A stretch of DNA of 64,000 nucleotides from Chlorella sorokiniana (GCA_025917655.1 CP084619.1:558001-622000), one strand, 5' to 3'. Positions 44,518-56,258 are shown, counted from the first letter of the stretch. The notes: generated from the letters alone by a model not told the origin. A program made the numbers and translations.

Positions 44518-47190
44518 GGCGCTGCCCGCAAGTATTCCCGCAGGTCAGTGGGTGGGCGCACGCATGGCGGGGCGGCAGGCAAAGGGGTCGTGGCGCGGCG
44601 CTGCCTTGGCTGCACCCGCCCGCGGCTATTGCGAGGCCAGCAGCTGGGAGGGGTGGTAGTCTGCGGGAGGCGGAACTCCTCGCGGACGTCGTCGGGCACC
44701 GGCGGCGCAGCTTGCACAGAGGGCGCTGCGCGGGCGGCAGACGCCCGCCGGCGCTGCTGCTGAGGCTGCCGCCGGCGTTCCTGCTGCTGCCCTGGCACCG
44801 CGGAACTCTGCCAGCCGGCTCTGCTTGCCGCGGTCCAGATTCAGACGGATGTGGGTGTCACTGCGGAACGGAGGGACATGGGCGGAGACAGCTCAAAAGC
44901 GCATGGTGGTGAGGGGCCGCCACAGCAAGGGCGGGCAGCCACGGCAGAGCAGGCAGGGCTGGGGTGTGTGTAGCAGCGGGCGGTGCGTGCCCACCCAGCA
45001 GCGCCCTGCCTGCAGGCCAAGCGGGCGGGGCGGGCGAGCTGCGCCAGCCAGCGCTTCTGCTCCAGGCGCTGCTGCTCCAGGCGCTGCGCCCGGTACTGCG
45101 GGGGCCAACGGCAGCGTGAAGGGGTCCCTGCTGGGAACGCAGCTGTGCTGTGCATGCTGGGCTGCTATGGGGCGCAGCACGCAAAGCGCGGCGCACAGCC
45201 AGGGCGTCAGGGGGCCCCTGCGGGACCCACCTGGTCCCGCACCCGGTCCTGCTCCGCCGCCCGCTGCTCCGCCTCCACAAACCTGCGGGGCAGCGGTTGG
45301 GCAGCGGCCAGCAGGGCGCCTGTAAGCCGACGTCACGACAGGCTTTGAGAGCAGAGCACGGTGCGCGCCTGCGGCGCTAGCCCTGCTGCGCGCAAGCCCT
45401 GCCACAAGCCTCGCATCGACACGGTTGGAGGGGAGGCTCAGCCCGAGCGACGGCAGCCGCCAGTCTGCCGCGCTCACATGACCATGCGCTCCTGGCGCCG
45501 CTCGTACTCGCTGTCATCGCTGCCATCATCGCTGTCCTCGTGGCTGCTCTCCTCCACCTCTGCGCAGGACTGCTTGCAGAGGCATCCCTGTCGGCTGATG
45601 TGCAGGTCGCATGCAAAAGGATGCTATGAGCTCAAGCAGGACAGGTGCCAGCAGCGCTGGTCGCCGCCGCGCGGCTGGTGCGCCTTGGCTCGCCCCCGCC
45701 CCCTGAGCTGGGCCTGCATGGAGAGGCAAGCCGCGGGGTGCAGCAAGGCAAGGCCAGCGGGGCTTGAGAACAAGAGGGCTGCAGGGCGGGAGCGCACCGC
45801 TGCAGGGGGGGGTTGCTTGCCGCGATGCAGGGTGCAGCCCCCACAATGAATGGGATACTCTTGAGCCAGCCTCACACGTCATGCTGGTAGGAGCCGTCAG
45901 CCCCTGGTGCATCCATGAAGACGATGCGCGCCTCGCCTTCCGCTGACCTGGAGCAATGCGTGGCAGCTTAGCCGTGTCACAATCCATCCAGGCAAGGCCA
46001 AACTCCTTCCGGCACCTCACTGCTGCTCCGAGAAGCAGAGCGCTCCGCTTGCGCAGCTGCCATGGCCGCATGCTGTAACACAGGCGCTGCAGCGGCACCT
46101 CAGCACATCATGGGCGGTGATCCCCGCGGTGCCCACCTCTAAGGACGCATCCGCAGCAACAGCACTGCTTTCCTCCACGCCATCAATGAAACGCCATCAA
46201 TGAAACACCATCAATGAAGAATTTTTTTTTCGTATCCCGGCCTGTGCTGCTGCCAATCCCGCCATGCGCCGCCAGTAGGCTGCCGCGCAGCCCCGGCGGC
46301 GACGCCCGAATGGCTCCGGCTGGACGGCCGACCCCCTACGAGGCAGCCAGGCGCAGGCCTTCTGCCTGGCAACAGCAATGATGCATCGCCTACAGCCAGG
46401 CAAGCGGCAGCAGCAATGCCTTGGCCTGCAGCATGTGTGGCGCGGGATGTGCTCCCACCGTCTGCTTCGTCGTCGGTGCTGAGGCTGAGGGGCATCCCCT
46501 CCGGCTCTTGGCTCCAGCCGGATGGCTCCACCCAACGGGCCGCCGCACCTGCTGTGGCTGCCATCCCGGCACCTGCGCCCATGGGCATGGGATGCGGTGC
46601 TGGCCAGCAGTAGCGGAAGCACCACACCAGGCGAGCACAGGGCTAGGTCTCAGGCGGGCTGGAGGAAGCTTGTGGGCAGCGCCACCCGCCCCCGCTGCTC
46701 ACGCGATGGTCAGCAGCACTTGGGCGTGCACGCGGCCGTCGCCAGGCTAGCCCCATCTGCGGCAGCTGCTACAAACGTCTCCTGCAACCACCCGTAGGTG
46801 GAGCACAGTCTGGTAGGTTGAGGCAGATGGTGCCCACTGGCTGGCTGACTGCAGGCTTGCTGCTGGCGTCGGCCGGATCCACCGTCAGCTGGAAGCAGAA
46901 GCATGGGCTGGAAAAGCCCAGGCCTTCCGCGCTGCGTTCCTTACTGTCACACAGCAACGAATGGAGCAAGGTGAGCCAAACGATGAAGCCAAACGAAATG
47001 TCAGACCGCCGGCCATGTCGCAGTAGGGGCACACTTGAGAGGGTGGCAGGCAGCTGCATCTGCTCCTCGATGACATAGCTGGCGAGGCTCGGCTGGCTGA
47101 CCGGGCCATTGGGCCAACTGGGCTGCCTGTGCTGCCAACGTGGGCTGCCTGTATGAGCCCTGCGCTCAAAGCGTGCGCAGAGGCGCACTG
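44487..47190 (-). CDS. Unrecognised multi-exon gene with acidic and coiled-coil segments
   Basis: Several minus-strand segments have good exon character: LTVDPADASSKPAVSQPVG (46800-46900, acceptor CTTCCAG), SAEGEARIVFMDAPGADGSY (near 45890-45940), VEESSHEDSDDGSDDSEYER (45480-45560, donor GTGAGC), VEAEQRAAEQDRVRDQ (near 45240-45285) and YRAQRLEQQRLEQKRWLAQL (near 45040-45100), then DTHIRLNLDRGKQSRLAEFR (near 44805-44865). The acidic stretch followed by a Glu/Gln/Arg coiled coil suggests a nuclear or scaffold protein. Start, end and joins are not fixed and no family was recognised. It lies between the two pyruvyl transferase units, on the opposite strand. Confidence 0.3.
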
Positions 47191-47812
47191 GGGAGGTGGG
47201 CCTTGCGAGCTCATGTGCGTGAACAAGTATATGAACCGCAACGCCCTCCCTGCGCGGAATATGCAGCGCTTTGCGGAAGGGGTGCCCTGGATCTGTTGAC
47301 CAGATTGACGTTTAACCTCACATTATCCCCTATAGCAGAACGTTCCGTCAAATTTCAATGACCAGACAGCCAGCGCAAACAGCGCAACGCGCAACCACCG
47401 CAGGGCACAGCAGGGGAGTGCCAACACCGCGTTATGCAGACTTTGAAGGCAACATTCAGGCTTGTCTACTAGCGGCGGCAATGATGTGCCCCAGGATTGG
47501 TGACGCTCTCTAAAAGCCATACGCATGTGGCGAGTTGAACCATAGCCCGGCTCCAACTTGCTGGTAAGCAGCCACGATTGTTTTACAAGCCCTGCAGCGT
47601 TGCTTCGAGCGTGCCACTCGAGCCTGCGCGCGAGAAACTCCCAGAAGGAGGCCTCCCCTCCTACCCCCTCCCGCCCCTCCCAACCCCTCGCCGCCCCTCC
47701 CCCTCCCGCATCTCCCGCCCCTCCCGCCCCTCCGAAGCCTGGCTGTACCCTATTCATCTCCACATTACTGTGTTTTCATGTGCAGTGCGTGCGCAGCAGT
47801 AGATCTACCTAG

Positions 47813-49886
47813 ATGGTGGCAGCCTTTGCGTCGGCCACGAAGCAGCGCGGCCGGCCGGCTGGCGGGTGGGCGCGTTACATGCGCGTGGCCGCCACGCTGC
47901 TGCTGTGCGTCACGCTGGTGATGTGGGCCAAGCCGGGGGACGCCTCCATCTCCAGCAAGCCAGTGCCGCAGCAGCCTAAGTCTATCATATTGCTCGAGTC
48001 GCCCACACACCCAGACGCCACCCCAACCTCCAGCGTGGACGGCGGCCAGAGTGGCGATGCCTTGCAGGCCAGCAGCGGCGGCAGCGGGGAGAGGGAGGAG
48101 GGCGAGGACGAGGGCGTGAATGGCGGCGGCGAGAACAGCAGCACTGGCGAGGGCGGCGGCAGCAACCCAGGCGGCGGCGGCAGCCCAGGCCGCGGCGGCA
48201 GCAAGGCCCCACGCAAGGTGCGCGTGGGCTGGATGAGCAACGTGTTCCACGATCGCCCCCTTTCTGGGCTGTCCATACACGAGGCCGTCAGGGTGGCCAG
48301 CGACAACACTGGGAACATGGTGTTGGCGTATGGCGCGTGGCAGCTGCTGGACCACCAACGGGTGGAGGTGGTGCATGTGGCGCCGCCGCCCTACAAAATC
48401 GACGTCGCCGCCGTGCTCATTCCCACCGCCAACCTGTTGTTCGACCGGCTCAAGTACAGCGGCAGCCAGATGGTCGGCATGACCAACATGATGCTCAACA
48501 TCACCCGTTCCAACCGAGTGCCCTCCGCCCTGCTCGGCATCGGCTCCCAAGTCGAGTTCACTCAGCCGCTGGCGGGGGAGGAGGGGGCGGCGGCGAGGGC
48601 CAAGCGCCCCACCGCCGACTTCTCGGCGGCCGACAAGGTGCAGCTGCCGCCGACGCAGGTGGCGCTGCTGCAGCGGGTGGTGGATTCAGGCGGGTTCATC
48701 AGCACGCGCGGCGCCTTCACCGCCCGCATCCTGGAGGCCAACGGCTTGCCGCCGCCGCTGCCCCTGGGCTGCCCCTCCCTCTTCCTCAACCACAACCCGG
48801 CGCTGGGCGCGGAGCTGCAGCGCAAGTGGAACGCGGTGCTGGCCGAGCGCTCCACCTCGCTGCGCTTGGCGGTCACGCTGCCCGCCATATCGCATCGGAC
48901 GGACATGCCGCCTTACGTCGACATGCTGGCGGTGCGCGTGCTCAAGCGCTTCCCCAACAGCATGGTGGTGCTGCAAACGGAGGCTGATGCCTTCTCGCTG
49001 GAGCGCCTGCACGCCAAGCACGACGTGTACGTGCCGGTGGACCGCGTGCGCTACTTCTACGACCCGCGCTCCTGGGTGGAGGGCCTGGCAGCCTGCTGCG
49101 ACTTCGCCTTTGGATTCAGGTGGGGGCGCGCGCCATCGGTGGGTGTGTCTGAGGGAGCCGGGCTGTGGGTGGGTGGGGGAGCGAGGTCTTATTGGGGGGC
49201 GGGGCAGAGGGGTGATACTCGCCAGAACTTCAGGGTCTGCGCGTGCGTTGGTCTGTGGTTGGCGGTTTTTACAACACGTTGTTCCTGCTGTCATGCGCTG
49301 ACCCTGGGTCTGCTTCCGTGCCATTCTCCATACGCAGGATCCATGGCATGATGGCAGGTGTGAAGGGCTGGCTGCTGCGCTAACTGTTGCAGCAGAAGCG
49401 GGCCGCGGGCTGCCAGCAACAGCCGTCTTGTCCTACCCAACTGCCCGCCACCCCCAAACGCCTTGCTGTCCCCAGGGTTGCCTCTCGGTCCTGCGCCATT
49501 GTCCCGCCTATCCCCTGCCCTGCCCCCTCCCCTCCCCACATCCACGCATTGCAGCCCTGGCGGCCGGAGTGCCCGGCATCGTGGTGTCCAAGGACTACCG
49601 CATCAAGGAGCTGGCGGAGGGCATGGCGCTGCCCACGGTTGACATGCTCGACTTCCTGGCAGCCGTGGACCTCGACAAGTTCGACCTGTTTGACTTCATG
49701 GCCAGCGTCAAAGCCTACAACGCCAGGGGCTTTGACGCCCACCGCGCCGAGGTGGCTGCAGAGTATGTGCGCCAGTTTGAGAAGCTGGGTGTGCCACTCA
49801 ACCCGGAGATGGCGGCAATGGCGGGGGCTGCCCCCACCCCCAGCGATGGCGAAGCGATGCCTGCAGCGCGGGCAAGCGACTCGTGA
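47813..49886 (+). CDS. Polysaccharide pyruvyl transferase-like protein, copy 2
   Basis: Same architecture as copy 1 and open throughout exon 1 (47813-49119). Start MVAAFASATKQRGRP, anchor YMRVAATLLLCVTLVMW near residues 22-40, Gly/Ser/Glu stem to about residue 135, then the transferase part: LLDHQRVEVVHVAPPPYKID, LLGIGSQVEFTQPLAG, GGFISTRGAFTARILEANG, LGCPSLFLNHNPALG, VYVPVDRVRYFYDPRSWVEG. The microexon 49338-49357 codes IHGMMA and is followed by exon 49555-49886 starting ALAAGVPGIVVSKDYRIKEL. Phases agree at both joins. The R-I-H-G and A-G-V-P residues fit the conserved C-terminal fold of the family. The donor and acceptor sugars are unknown. Confidence 0.72.
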
Positions 49887-49964
49887 GCTCCCAACATGCC
49901 CAGGACGCGACAGAGCGCCCGTTTCCCGAGTACTGTTCTTTCTTTCTGTGCAATGCCCTTCGGT

Positions 49965-50115
49965 GCCGGTTTCTTTCTCGTGCAAGAACTTTTTCTTTCT
50001 GTATCGTGCAGTAACTTTTATCTTTCTGGGTCGTGCAATAACTTTGTTCTTTCTGGGTCGTGTGCTTACCCAGGCCAGCCATCGCTATTGTGATGTGGGT
50101 GTAACAGCAGCAGCA
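49965..50115 (+). mobile_element. LINE-type tail insertion with 26-base tandem units
   Basis: About four units of a TTCTTTCTGGGTCGTGCAAT-type repeat (about 26 bases each) followed by CCAGCCATCGCTATTGTGAT, GTGGGTGTAACAG and (CAG)4. The same order occurs at 30371-30450. It is missing from the matching point of duplicate unit 1, so it arrived after the duplication or was lost from unit 1. It lies 80-230 bases after the stop codon of pyruvyl transferase copy 2. Confidence 0.6.
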
Positions 50116-50341
50116 GCCACAACATCAAGCCAAGTGCACAGCTGCAGCAAGAGAGCGGAGAACAATACTAACAAGGAGGCAAACTACCCTGCTGGGGCAT
50201 TGTGCAGCAAGGAGCATAGAACAGGAAAGCCTTTGTGCAGTGCACAGGAAGCAGCGAGGGGAAGGAAGATGAAGGGGCCACTAGTGACACCGAAAGAGAT
50301 CAGTTAACGCGTCATCTCATGTGAGCAGCTACCCGGCAGCG

Positions 50342-50578
50342 AAAAGGGGGTGCCAGGTCAATGGGCAAGCACATCGGAGGGGTGAAGCTGCCAGCGCTGC
50401 GCAGGTGGTGCTGGGGGGCACCTAGGTAGCAGAGTCGGGCGGTTGCGTGCCCAAAAAAGTAAAGCTTTTGTTTGTATGGTGATGGGAGCGCAGCCCCCGC
50501 CTGCTGTCGCTCCCAGGCCATCACTGGGATGCTTCCCTACTGCTGCTGTGGCTGTTGATCCATCACTGCACGTGGCTG
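50342..50578. other. Short gap between convergent genes
   Basis: Holds the 3' flanks of the pyruvyl transferase copy 2 unit and of the GT61 gene, which converge here. No coding exon was seen. Confidence 0.4.
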
Positions 50579-53500
50579 CTACCGGCCGCTACATAGCTCT
50601 GCTCGTTTGGGCAAGGGCAAGGGCTGGGGCGGCAGCCCCCGCTTGCGCCTTCGGTGCATGGCCGCAAGCGCCGGCCGTGCGCTCAGCGCCAGCACTGCGC
50701 ACACCACCAGCAGGTGCACGCCGCTGCCGCCTCCCAGCGCAACCCCCAGCCCTGGGGGCTCCTCTGCAGCCAGCGCCGCCAGCCGCTGCAGTTCCGCCTC
50801 GTCCTGTGCTGCTTCGGCGCCATCGCCACCTGGCTCGGCAGCTGTCGCACCTCTGCGATCCGCGATGGCTTGCAACAGCCGCCGCGCGTCGTCCACCCTG
50901 CCCTGCTTGCGCAGCACCCGCAGCAGGGCCTTGTCAATGAGGCCGGCAAGGAGCTCGGGGCTGACGGCAAAGTTGAAGCAGTAAAGGGCCGCCTCTATCT
51001 GGGCCGCCTTGCAGGCGTTCCACTCAGAGTAGGACGCGTTGCGCAGCTCGTCGGAGCAGTTGAATGCGGCCAGCAACTGCGGATACAGTGGCCTGGCAGG
51101 GGGGTTCATGAGACGCAGCGTGCAGGGAGGTGAATGGTGTGGGCTGCCGGGCGTCCGTCAAGGCAGGGCTCTCCCTCGTGGGTTTCAATCGAGCGGCTCG
51201 ATGGGCGGACGAGCACCACAAGCCCGCACCCACAACGCCCAGCATTAGGCAGGCCCACTGGCGGCCCCCACCCCTATGCAGCCCCCAGCCACCGAACATC
51301 CCGCCCGCCCCCGCCGCCCACCTGCCGCCATCCAGCCCCGCCAGCTGCGGCACCGCTGCCACCGCCTGCGGTACAGCGCTCAAGCTGCCGCCATCTGTGC
51401 TGCGCCAGTCGAACACGTCAATGCCGGCGGCCAGATCAAGGTCACGCTTCTGTGGGTCGGGGGCGAGGGTGGTGCATGGGGAGATGCTGATGAGCAAGCT
51501 GTGCGGGGCACAGGTGGCAGCCCTGTCTGTCGCAAACGGCGGCGCATGGAGGCCCGGCAGACCCTCCCATGGTTGCTGAGCAGGCAAGGGGCCACATCGG
51601 CACAGCGCGGAGCGACACACACGCCAGTCCTGCCGCGGCACCGCGCCCCCACCAGCGGCTGGGTGTATTTGTCGACGGAGATGACGCCGGGCAGGTGGGA
51701 CAGCTGCAGAGCGGCCGCCTGCGCTGGTAGGAAGAAGTAGTTTCCCAGCACCGCGCCGTGCGCATGCACCACCAGGCTGGTGCCGCTGAACAGCTGTGCC
51801 TGCCGCCGCAGCGTGAGGCCCTGCGTATGAGAGCGTGGGTGTAGGTGTAGATGGTGGTGAAGATGCGATGGTGGCGCGCGAGGGTTTGAAGCTGCTTGCC
51901 CGGCGTTGAGACAGGCACGCGTGGTTTGCGGCGCTGCTCCAAACCCACCACCCGCACACCCACGCGCACCTCCATGTACGCCAGCTGCGCCTGCACCAAG
52001 TCTGGCGGGTAGCGCCGCCGCAGCGCTGCCATCACCTCTCGCACGTTGGTGATGTGCCTGGGCAGCGCAGCACAGCATGTTGCAGTCGAGCCGAGCTGTG
52101 CATGCGCAGCTCCAGCGGTGGCTGGCTGGACAGCAGGCAGCGCCCACCGCCGCCACAGCACACCACACCTCCCCGCTCCTCCCACACCCAGCCCATGCCC
52201 CCGGAGAGCCCTTGGCGGCACGAGGCTCGGCGGGGCCGCCTGCCCACCTGCTCTCTTGCTCCGGACGGTCCACCAGCAGCAGGCGCAGCGGCTGCACGGG
52301 CGCCGGCTGCTCCAGGGCCGGCACACGCAGGCAGGCGGCCAGGGTGGCGCGCCACGCGCGCAGCAGGCGCGCCGTGGGCGGCAGCCGCCCAAAGTCGGCG
52401 GTGTAGCAGCCGGGGGTGTAGCCGCGGCAGCGCGGGCCCAGCCCCAGCCACGCCTCGCGCACCGGCGTGAGGGCTGCGCCCAGGGAGGGGCCTGCCAGGT
52501 GGCGCAGGGGCGCGTCGCTGAGGCAGGCCACCGCCTCCGTGTAGAACGGCGGGTAGGTCTCCAGACGGTTGCAGCGGCGCGGCTGGATGTCGATCAGGCG
52601 CAGCCGGGAGCGGTTGGCGTGGTGGCAGTGGTCTGCTTTTGGGGCGGGGGTGCGGGGAAAAGGGGGTTGCGGGCCGGGGTCGGGGTTGCGCATGTGGGGC
52701 CTGCCGGGCTCTCCCACTGCCGACATCATGCTGGTGAGCAGGCAGCAGGCAGCACCACCCCTAGCAGTTGCCGCCAACGCACATGCTGCTGCCCGCGGCC
52801 GTTGTTAGGCGTGGCGGGAGGCTGCCAGGCACAGGCATGGCGGGAGGCTGCCCGCACCCATGGCATCGCAGAGCGTCATGGCGAGGGTGGGCAGGTGCTC
52901 CCCATCAAGTGCCCGTAGCTGCAGCAGGCATGGCAGGGAGGCAAGGCAGCGGGCCGGCGGTGGCAGCCGGCAAAGAGAGGGCGAGGGTTGGCAGGGGCAG
53001 CGGCAGAAGGAAACATCCCCTGTCGGCGGCACGCTGCAGCGAAGCGGCAAGGGCAGCCGTCGGCGGCACATGCACCAGTGCGCAGGGGTGCTGCAGCGGC
53101 GCCCCACTTGGCTTTGCCGGCCCTTCCAGAGGAGGGCGGGTCGCACTCGGCGCCCCGCAGGCGGCGTCACCACGCGGGCTGCAAGCACAGCAGGAGCATG
53201 CGACTTGGTCGGCAGGCACGTTTCTCGCGCCCTGAGCGGCCCTCGACCTCCCTTTGCACAAAAACCTGCCCTGCCGACGGTGAGGCTGCCAAGGCCTGGG
53301 CCGCCTACGCCTCCCCTATCCCAGCCTGGGCTCACCCTTCCAGAAGTAGGCGCGGTCAATGGGTGGCGCCCGCGTGGGGTTCCCCGCTTTCGCCAGCTTC
53401 GCAGCAAACGCCTTTGCCGTGACGATGGACAGCACATCGCCCACCGGGCGCGGACCCTCGTCCGAGGGCCACATCTCAAACCGCAGCCCCAGCTTGCCCA

Positions 53501-54200
53501 GCGCTGGCGCGCCGGTGTCGTTGCCTGCAACGCGGGCGGGCAGCAGCGCTTGCTACGCGACGAATGCAGCAGAATGGTGCTCCTGCTGCGGCCAGACATG
53601 GTGGACATGAGCGGGCGGCAGCGCCGCACCGGGGGCCTTGATGTAGTGTATCCTGCCGCCGTGTAGCCACACGTTGGAGAACATGCAGACGGAGTTGGCC
53701 GGGCGCCGCTGATTGCCAAAGATGAGACCACGCAACGATAGGAGGACAGCTCAAAGCGAGTTTCCTGCACAGGGCACACCGGAGGGCATGGGTCACACTT
53801 ACTACCAGGGGCAGCAGCGAGAGTGGTCGCGCACAGAGGGATGCAGCAACCCATGCCCCTGCGTTTCTCTCTTCCCTCGCACCCCGCCCTCTCCCCAGTG
53901 GTCGCGCACAGAGGGATGCAGCAACCCATGCCCCCGCGTTTCTCTCTTCCCTCGCACCCCGCCCTCTCCCCAGTGGTCGCGCACAGAGGGATGCAGCAAC
54001 CCATGCCCCCGCGTTTCTCTCTTCCCTCGCACCCCGCCCTCTCCCCCGAACCCCACACATCTCACCTCTGCCCTACACACTGCTGCAAAGACCAGCAAGG
54101 CGGCCAAGGCGGTCCTCCCGATGCCAGGCCATAGGCAGCTAGCAGAGCGGTATGGTGGTGGCCGGCGTCGCCGCGTACCAACTGGCCTGGGGTGTTCCAT
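50579..54200 (-). CDS. GT61-type glycosyltransferase, membrane-anchored
   Basis: Family 61 glycosyltransferases include plant xylosyl/arabinosyl transferases and EGF-domain O-GlcNAc transferases. The start at 54200 gives a basic tail and IGRTALAALLVFAAVCRAE, a type II anchor, in exon 1. The next exon (acceptor near 53765) reads ETRFELSSYRCVV then VCMFSNVWLHGGRIHYIKAP, like the family's cysteine-bearing N-terminal region. Further exons hold LRALDGEHLPTLAMTLCDAM, VREVMAALRRRYPPDLVQ, AQLFSGTSLVVHAHGAVLGN (the conserved GAxLxN region, near 51750) and KRDLDLAAGIDVFDW. The last exon has a second hydrophobic segment (VHLLVVCAVLALSARPAL) near the C-terminus, ending at 50579. One frame slip lies near 53725. 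Confidence 0.68.
53823..54047. repeat. 75-base tandem repeat, three copies, in an intron
   Basis: Three near-perfect direct copies starting GTGGTCGCGCACAGAG at 53823, 53898 and 53973. They lie in the first intron of the GT61 gene, between the membrane-anchor exon and the ETRFELSSYR exon. Copies 2 and 3 are essentially identical. Confidence 0.95.
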
Positions 54201-55380
54201 TCCTTGAGCGGGCAGCGGCCCTTGATAGCGCTCTGGATTGACGTTGGCACATCAATCAGTCAGGTTTAGTTAGAGGGCCACCGGTCTCGCCGTCCCGGTG
54301 CAGTATTCACGAAAGGTTGAAACATGGAGTCTGCTGCCTTGATGCTGATTGAGTTCAAGTCTGAACTGCGCAATCCAATCGTTAAGCGCCGCGCCTGTAG
54401 ACTGCAGCAGGGTTGAAAGCGAGGGGAACTCCCAGTTGCTTGCAGGCAGCCTCAGAATGATGCAACCGTTGTCAAAACGAAAGCATTGAGATTCAGGAGA
54501 CGTTGTCGGCGGCAAGGTGCGCCGACATGTCACGCTTGGTACAGCAATCCCTTTGCAGTCACTTCCTACGTCCTGCTGGTCTGCTAGCTGCACATTCTCA
54601 AACCATCAATGTTGCATCAGACAAAGTTGTAGAATTTCCTGTTGGTAGCCTGGGTGGCGCACGGCTGTTGAAAGCCACAATCACAGCGAGAAAGGCGCGC
54701 TGCGCGCACCCACGCTGGCCGCCAGCTCCGGCAGCATCAACGGGCCGGCTCAACACCAGGCGCCTCGTCCTCGGCTCCAGCCGCTGCTATGCTGACCAGT
54801 GCATGCGCTAGCGGTAGCGGAGTGCTGCAGACTATCACAGAGTGGTTCTGCCGTCACGACACACCTGCCATGCCGCCCCTGCCTGCCGCAGGATGTGCAG
54901 TTCCGGCCGGAGGCGTACCGGCTGGAGTGCGAGCTGAGCCGGGGCTCTGGGCGCGGTCGCCGAGCGGTGGCACTCCGCGTTGCTGGCTGGCGGCAGAGGC
55001 GGCAGGGGCCCCAGCAGGAGGGACACAAGCAGCAGCGGCAGCAGGCGCCGCCGGGCAGCAGCAAAGCGACGACGGGCGGGGGCGCCAAGCAAGCAGCGGT
55101 CGGAACGGCAGCCCAAGGCGAGACACTAATGCAGCGCGGGGCAGAGAGGGACGCCGGGGTGCAAGCAGGACGAATCTCTGGGGACAGCGAAAGCATCTGG
55201 TTACAGGCGGGCCAGATTTAACGCGCAAGCTGGCAAGCATGTGTGTGAACCAATGGCGGCAATGCACACGGAGGGCGCCGCACCGCAAAAAAAAAAATCA
55301 AGCAGAGCCTGCAAGGTTGGGCGGTTCAGAGGGCGTGCAAGGGGGCACTCGAGAGCGCTGGCAGGGCGGGAGTCCGAGGG
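54201..55380. other. Mostly intergenic; a weak plus-strand exon candidate
   Basis: A plus-strand frame from ATG at 54527 reads MSRLVQQSLCSHFLRPAGLL, which looks like a mitochondrial presequence, and a separate stretch at 54891-54960 reads DVQFRPEAYRLECELSRG after an acceptor-like CTGCCGCAG. I could not join them in phase, so I do not call a gene. An A10 run lies near 55288. Confidence 0.35.
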
Positions 55381-56258
55381 TCACAGCAGCAGCGCCCCAG
55401 CTGCCTCGTACTGCTGCCGCTCCAGCTTGAAGTCGTGGCGCGGGTGGCCCTCCCCAGTGAACCCCACCAGCGTAGGGGCGTGCATGGGCAGGTAGGCACG
55501 GGCGTATCGGAAGGCCAGGAAGCCCGACGAGGGCCAGGGGCGGTCGGCGTCGGCGGGGTCGTACTGCGGAAACTGGCGGTACAGGGTCTGCATGAGGGCG
55601 GGACCCCGCTCCAGCACCTCCAAGTGCGGGAAGCGGGCCAGCTGCGGCAGGTTGCGCGGCTCCAGCGTGGCGTACTGCGTCTTGTTGCTCTCGTTCAGCA
55701 CGATGAGGCGGTCGACGGAGACCGCCAGCGCCGTCGCACGCGCTCGGTTGCCGCCCCCAAACGTGCGCATGACCGCTGAGTTGGTGAAGAGCAGCTTCTG
55801 CGCGCGCGGCACGCCGGCAAAGTGTTCCAACGGGGGTGCCTGGAAGGGGCGTCGGGGGTGGGCGGAAACGGCTGGGAGGACACAGGATTTAGCGGAATTG
55901 GAAAGCAAGGATCTGAAACTGGTGGAACGGCCCCGAAAGGAGAGATGAGATGATCACTCACAAGGTTGAAGAAGAGCAGCAGGTCACGAGGGCCCACTTC
56001 GAGGCGGCTCCAAGTGGCGTTGGCAGCAGGGTTGTTGGCCAACAGAAAAATGCGGGGCCCCTCCGGCGCTGCTGCCGCGCCGCCACCCCGGCCAATGGCG
56101 CTGCCGCCAGCCTTCGATGGCCCTGCGGCTGAGCGCGGGTCGGCGCCGCGGAGGGCGAGCAAGGCTGCAGCCAGCAGCGAGATGGCGACGGCGGCCCCCG
56201 CTGCGCTCAGCACCCGTCGCGCGGCAAGGCGAGGGGCCCAGGGCCGTGCTGCTACCAT
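55381..56258 (-). CDS. Golgi glycosyltransferase, tentatively sialyltransferase-like
   Basis: Two exons in phase: 55962-56258 and 55381-55839. Exon 1 starts MVAARPWAPRLAARRVL and has AAGAAVAISLLAAALLALRG as a type II anchor, a stem, then RIFLLANNPAANATWSRL and GPRDLLLFFNL. Exon 2 has LLFTNSAVMRTFGGGNRARA, LAVSVDRLIVLNESNKTQ, WPSSGFLAFRYARAYLP and TLVGFTGEGHPRHDFKLERQ. The DLLLFFN, PSSGF and GFxxxxxxHDFxxE elements in that order recall sialyltransferase-like enzymes found in algae and bacteria. The family call is tentative and the substrate is unknown. The product is short, about 250 residues, but looks whole. Confidence 0.55.

Larger units (their letters stand above)
47346..50341 (+). repeat. 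Segmental duplicate, unit 2
   Basis: Partner of 41817-44517. It is longer chiefly because of an insert at about 49965-50115 made of 26-base tandem units and the LINE-type tail, which unit 1 lacks. Sequence on either side of the insert lines up with unit 1 (CTTCGGTGCC on the left, ACAACATC and CAGCTGCA on the right). Confidence 0.8.

Noticed and set aside
54527-55221. Small plus-strand mitochondrial protein gene
   Set aside because: The presequence-like start and the later exon-like stretch could not be joined in phase, and neither matched a family, so it is only mentioned in the intergenic entry.
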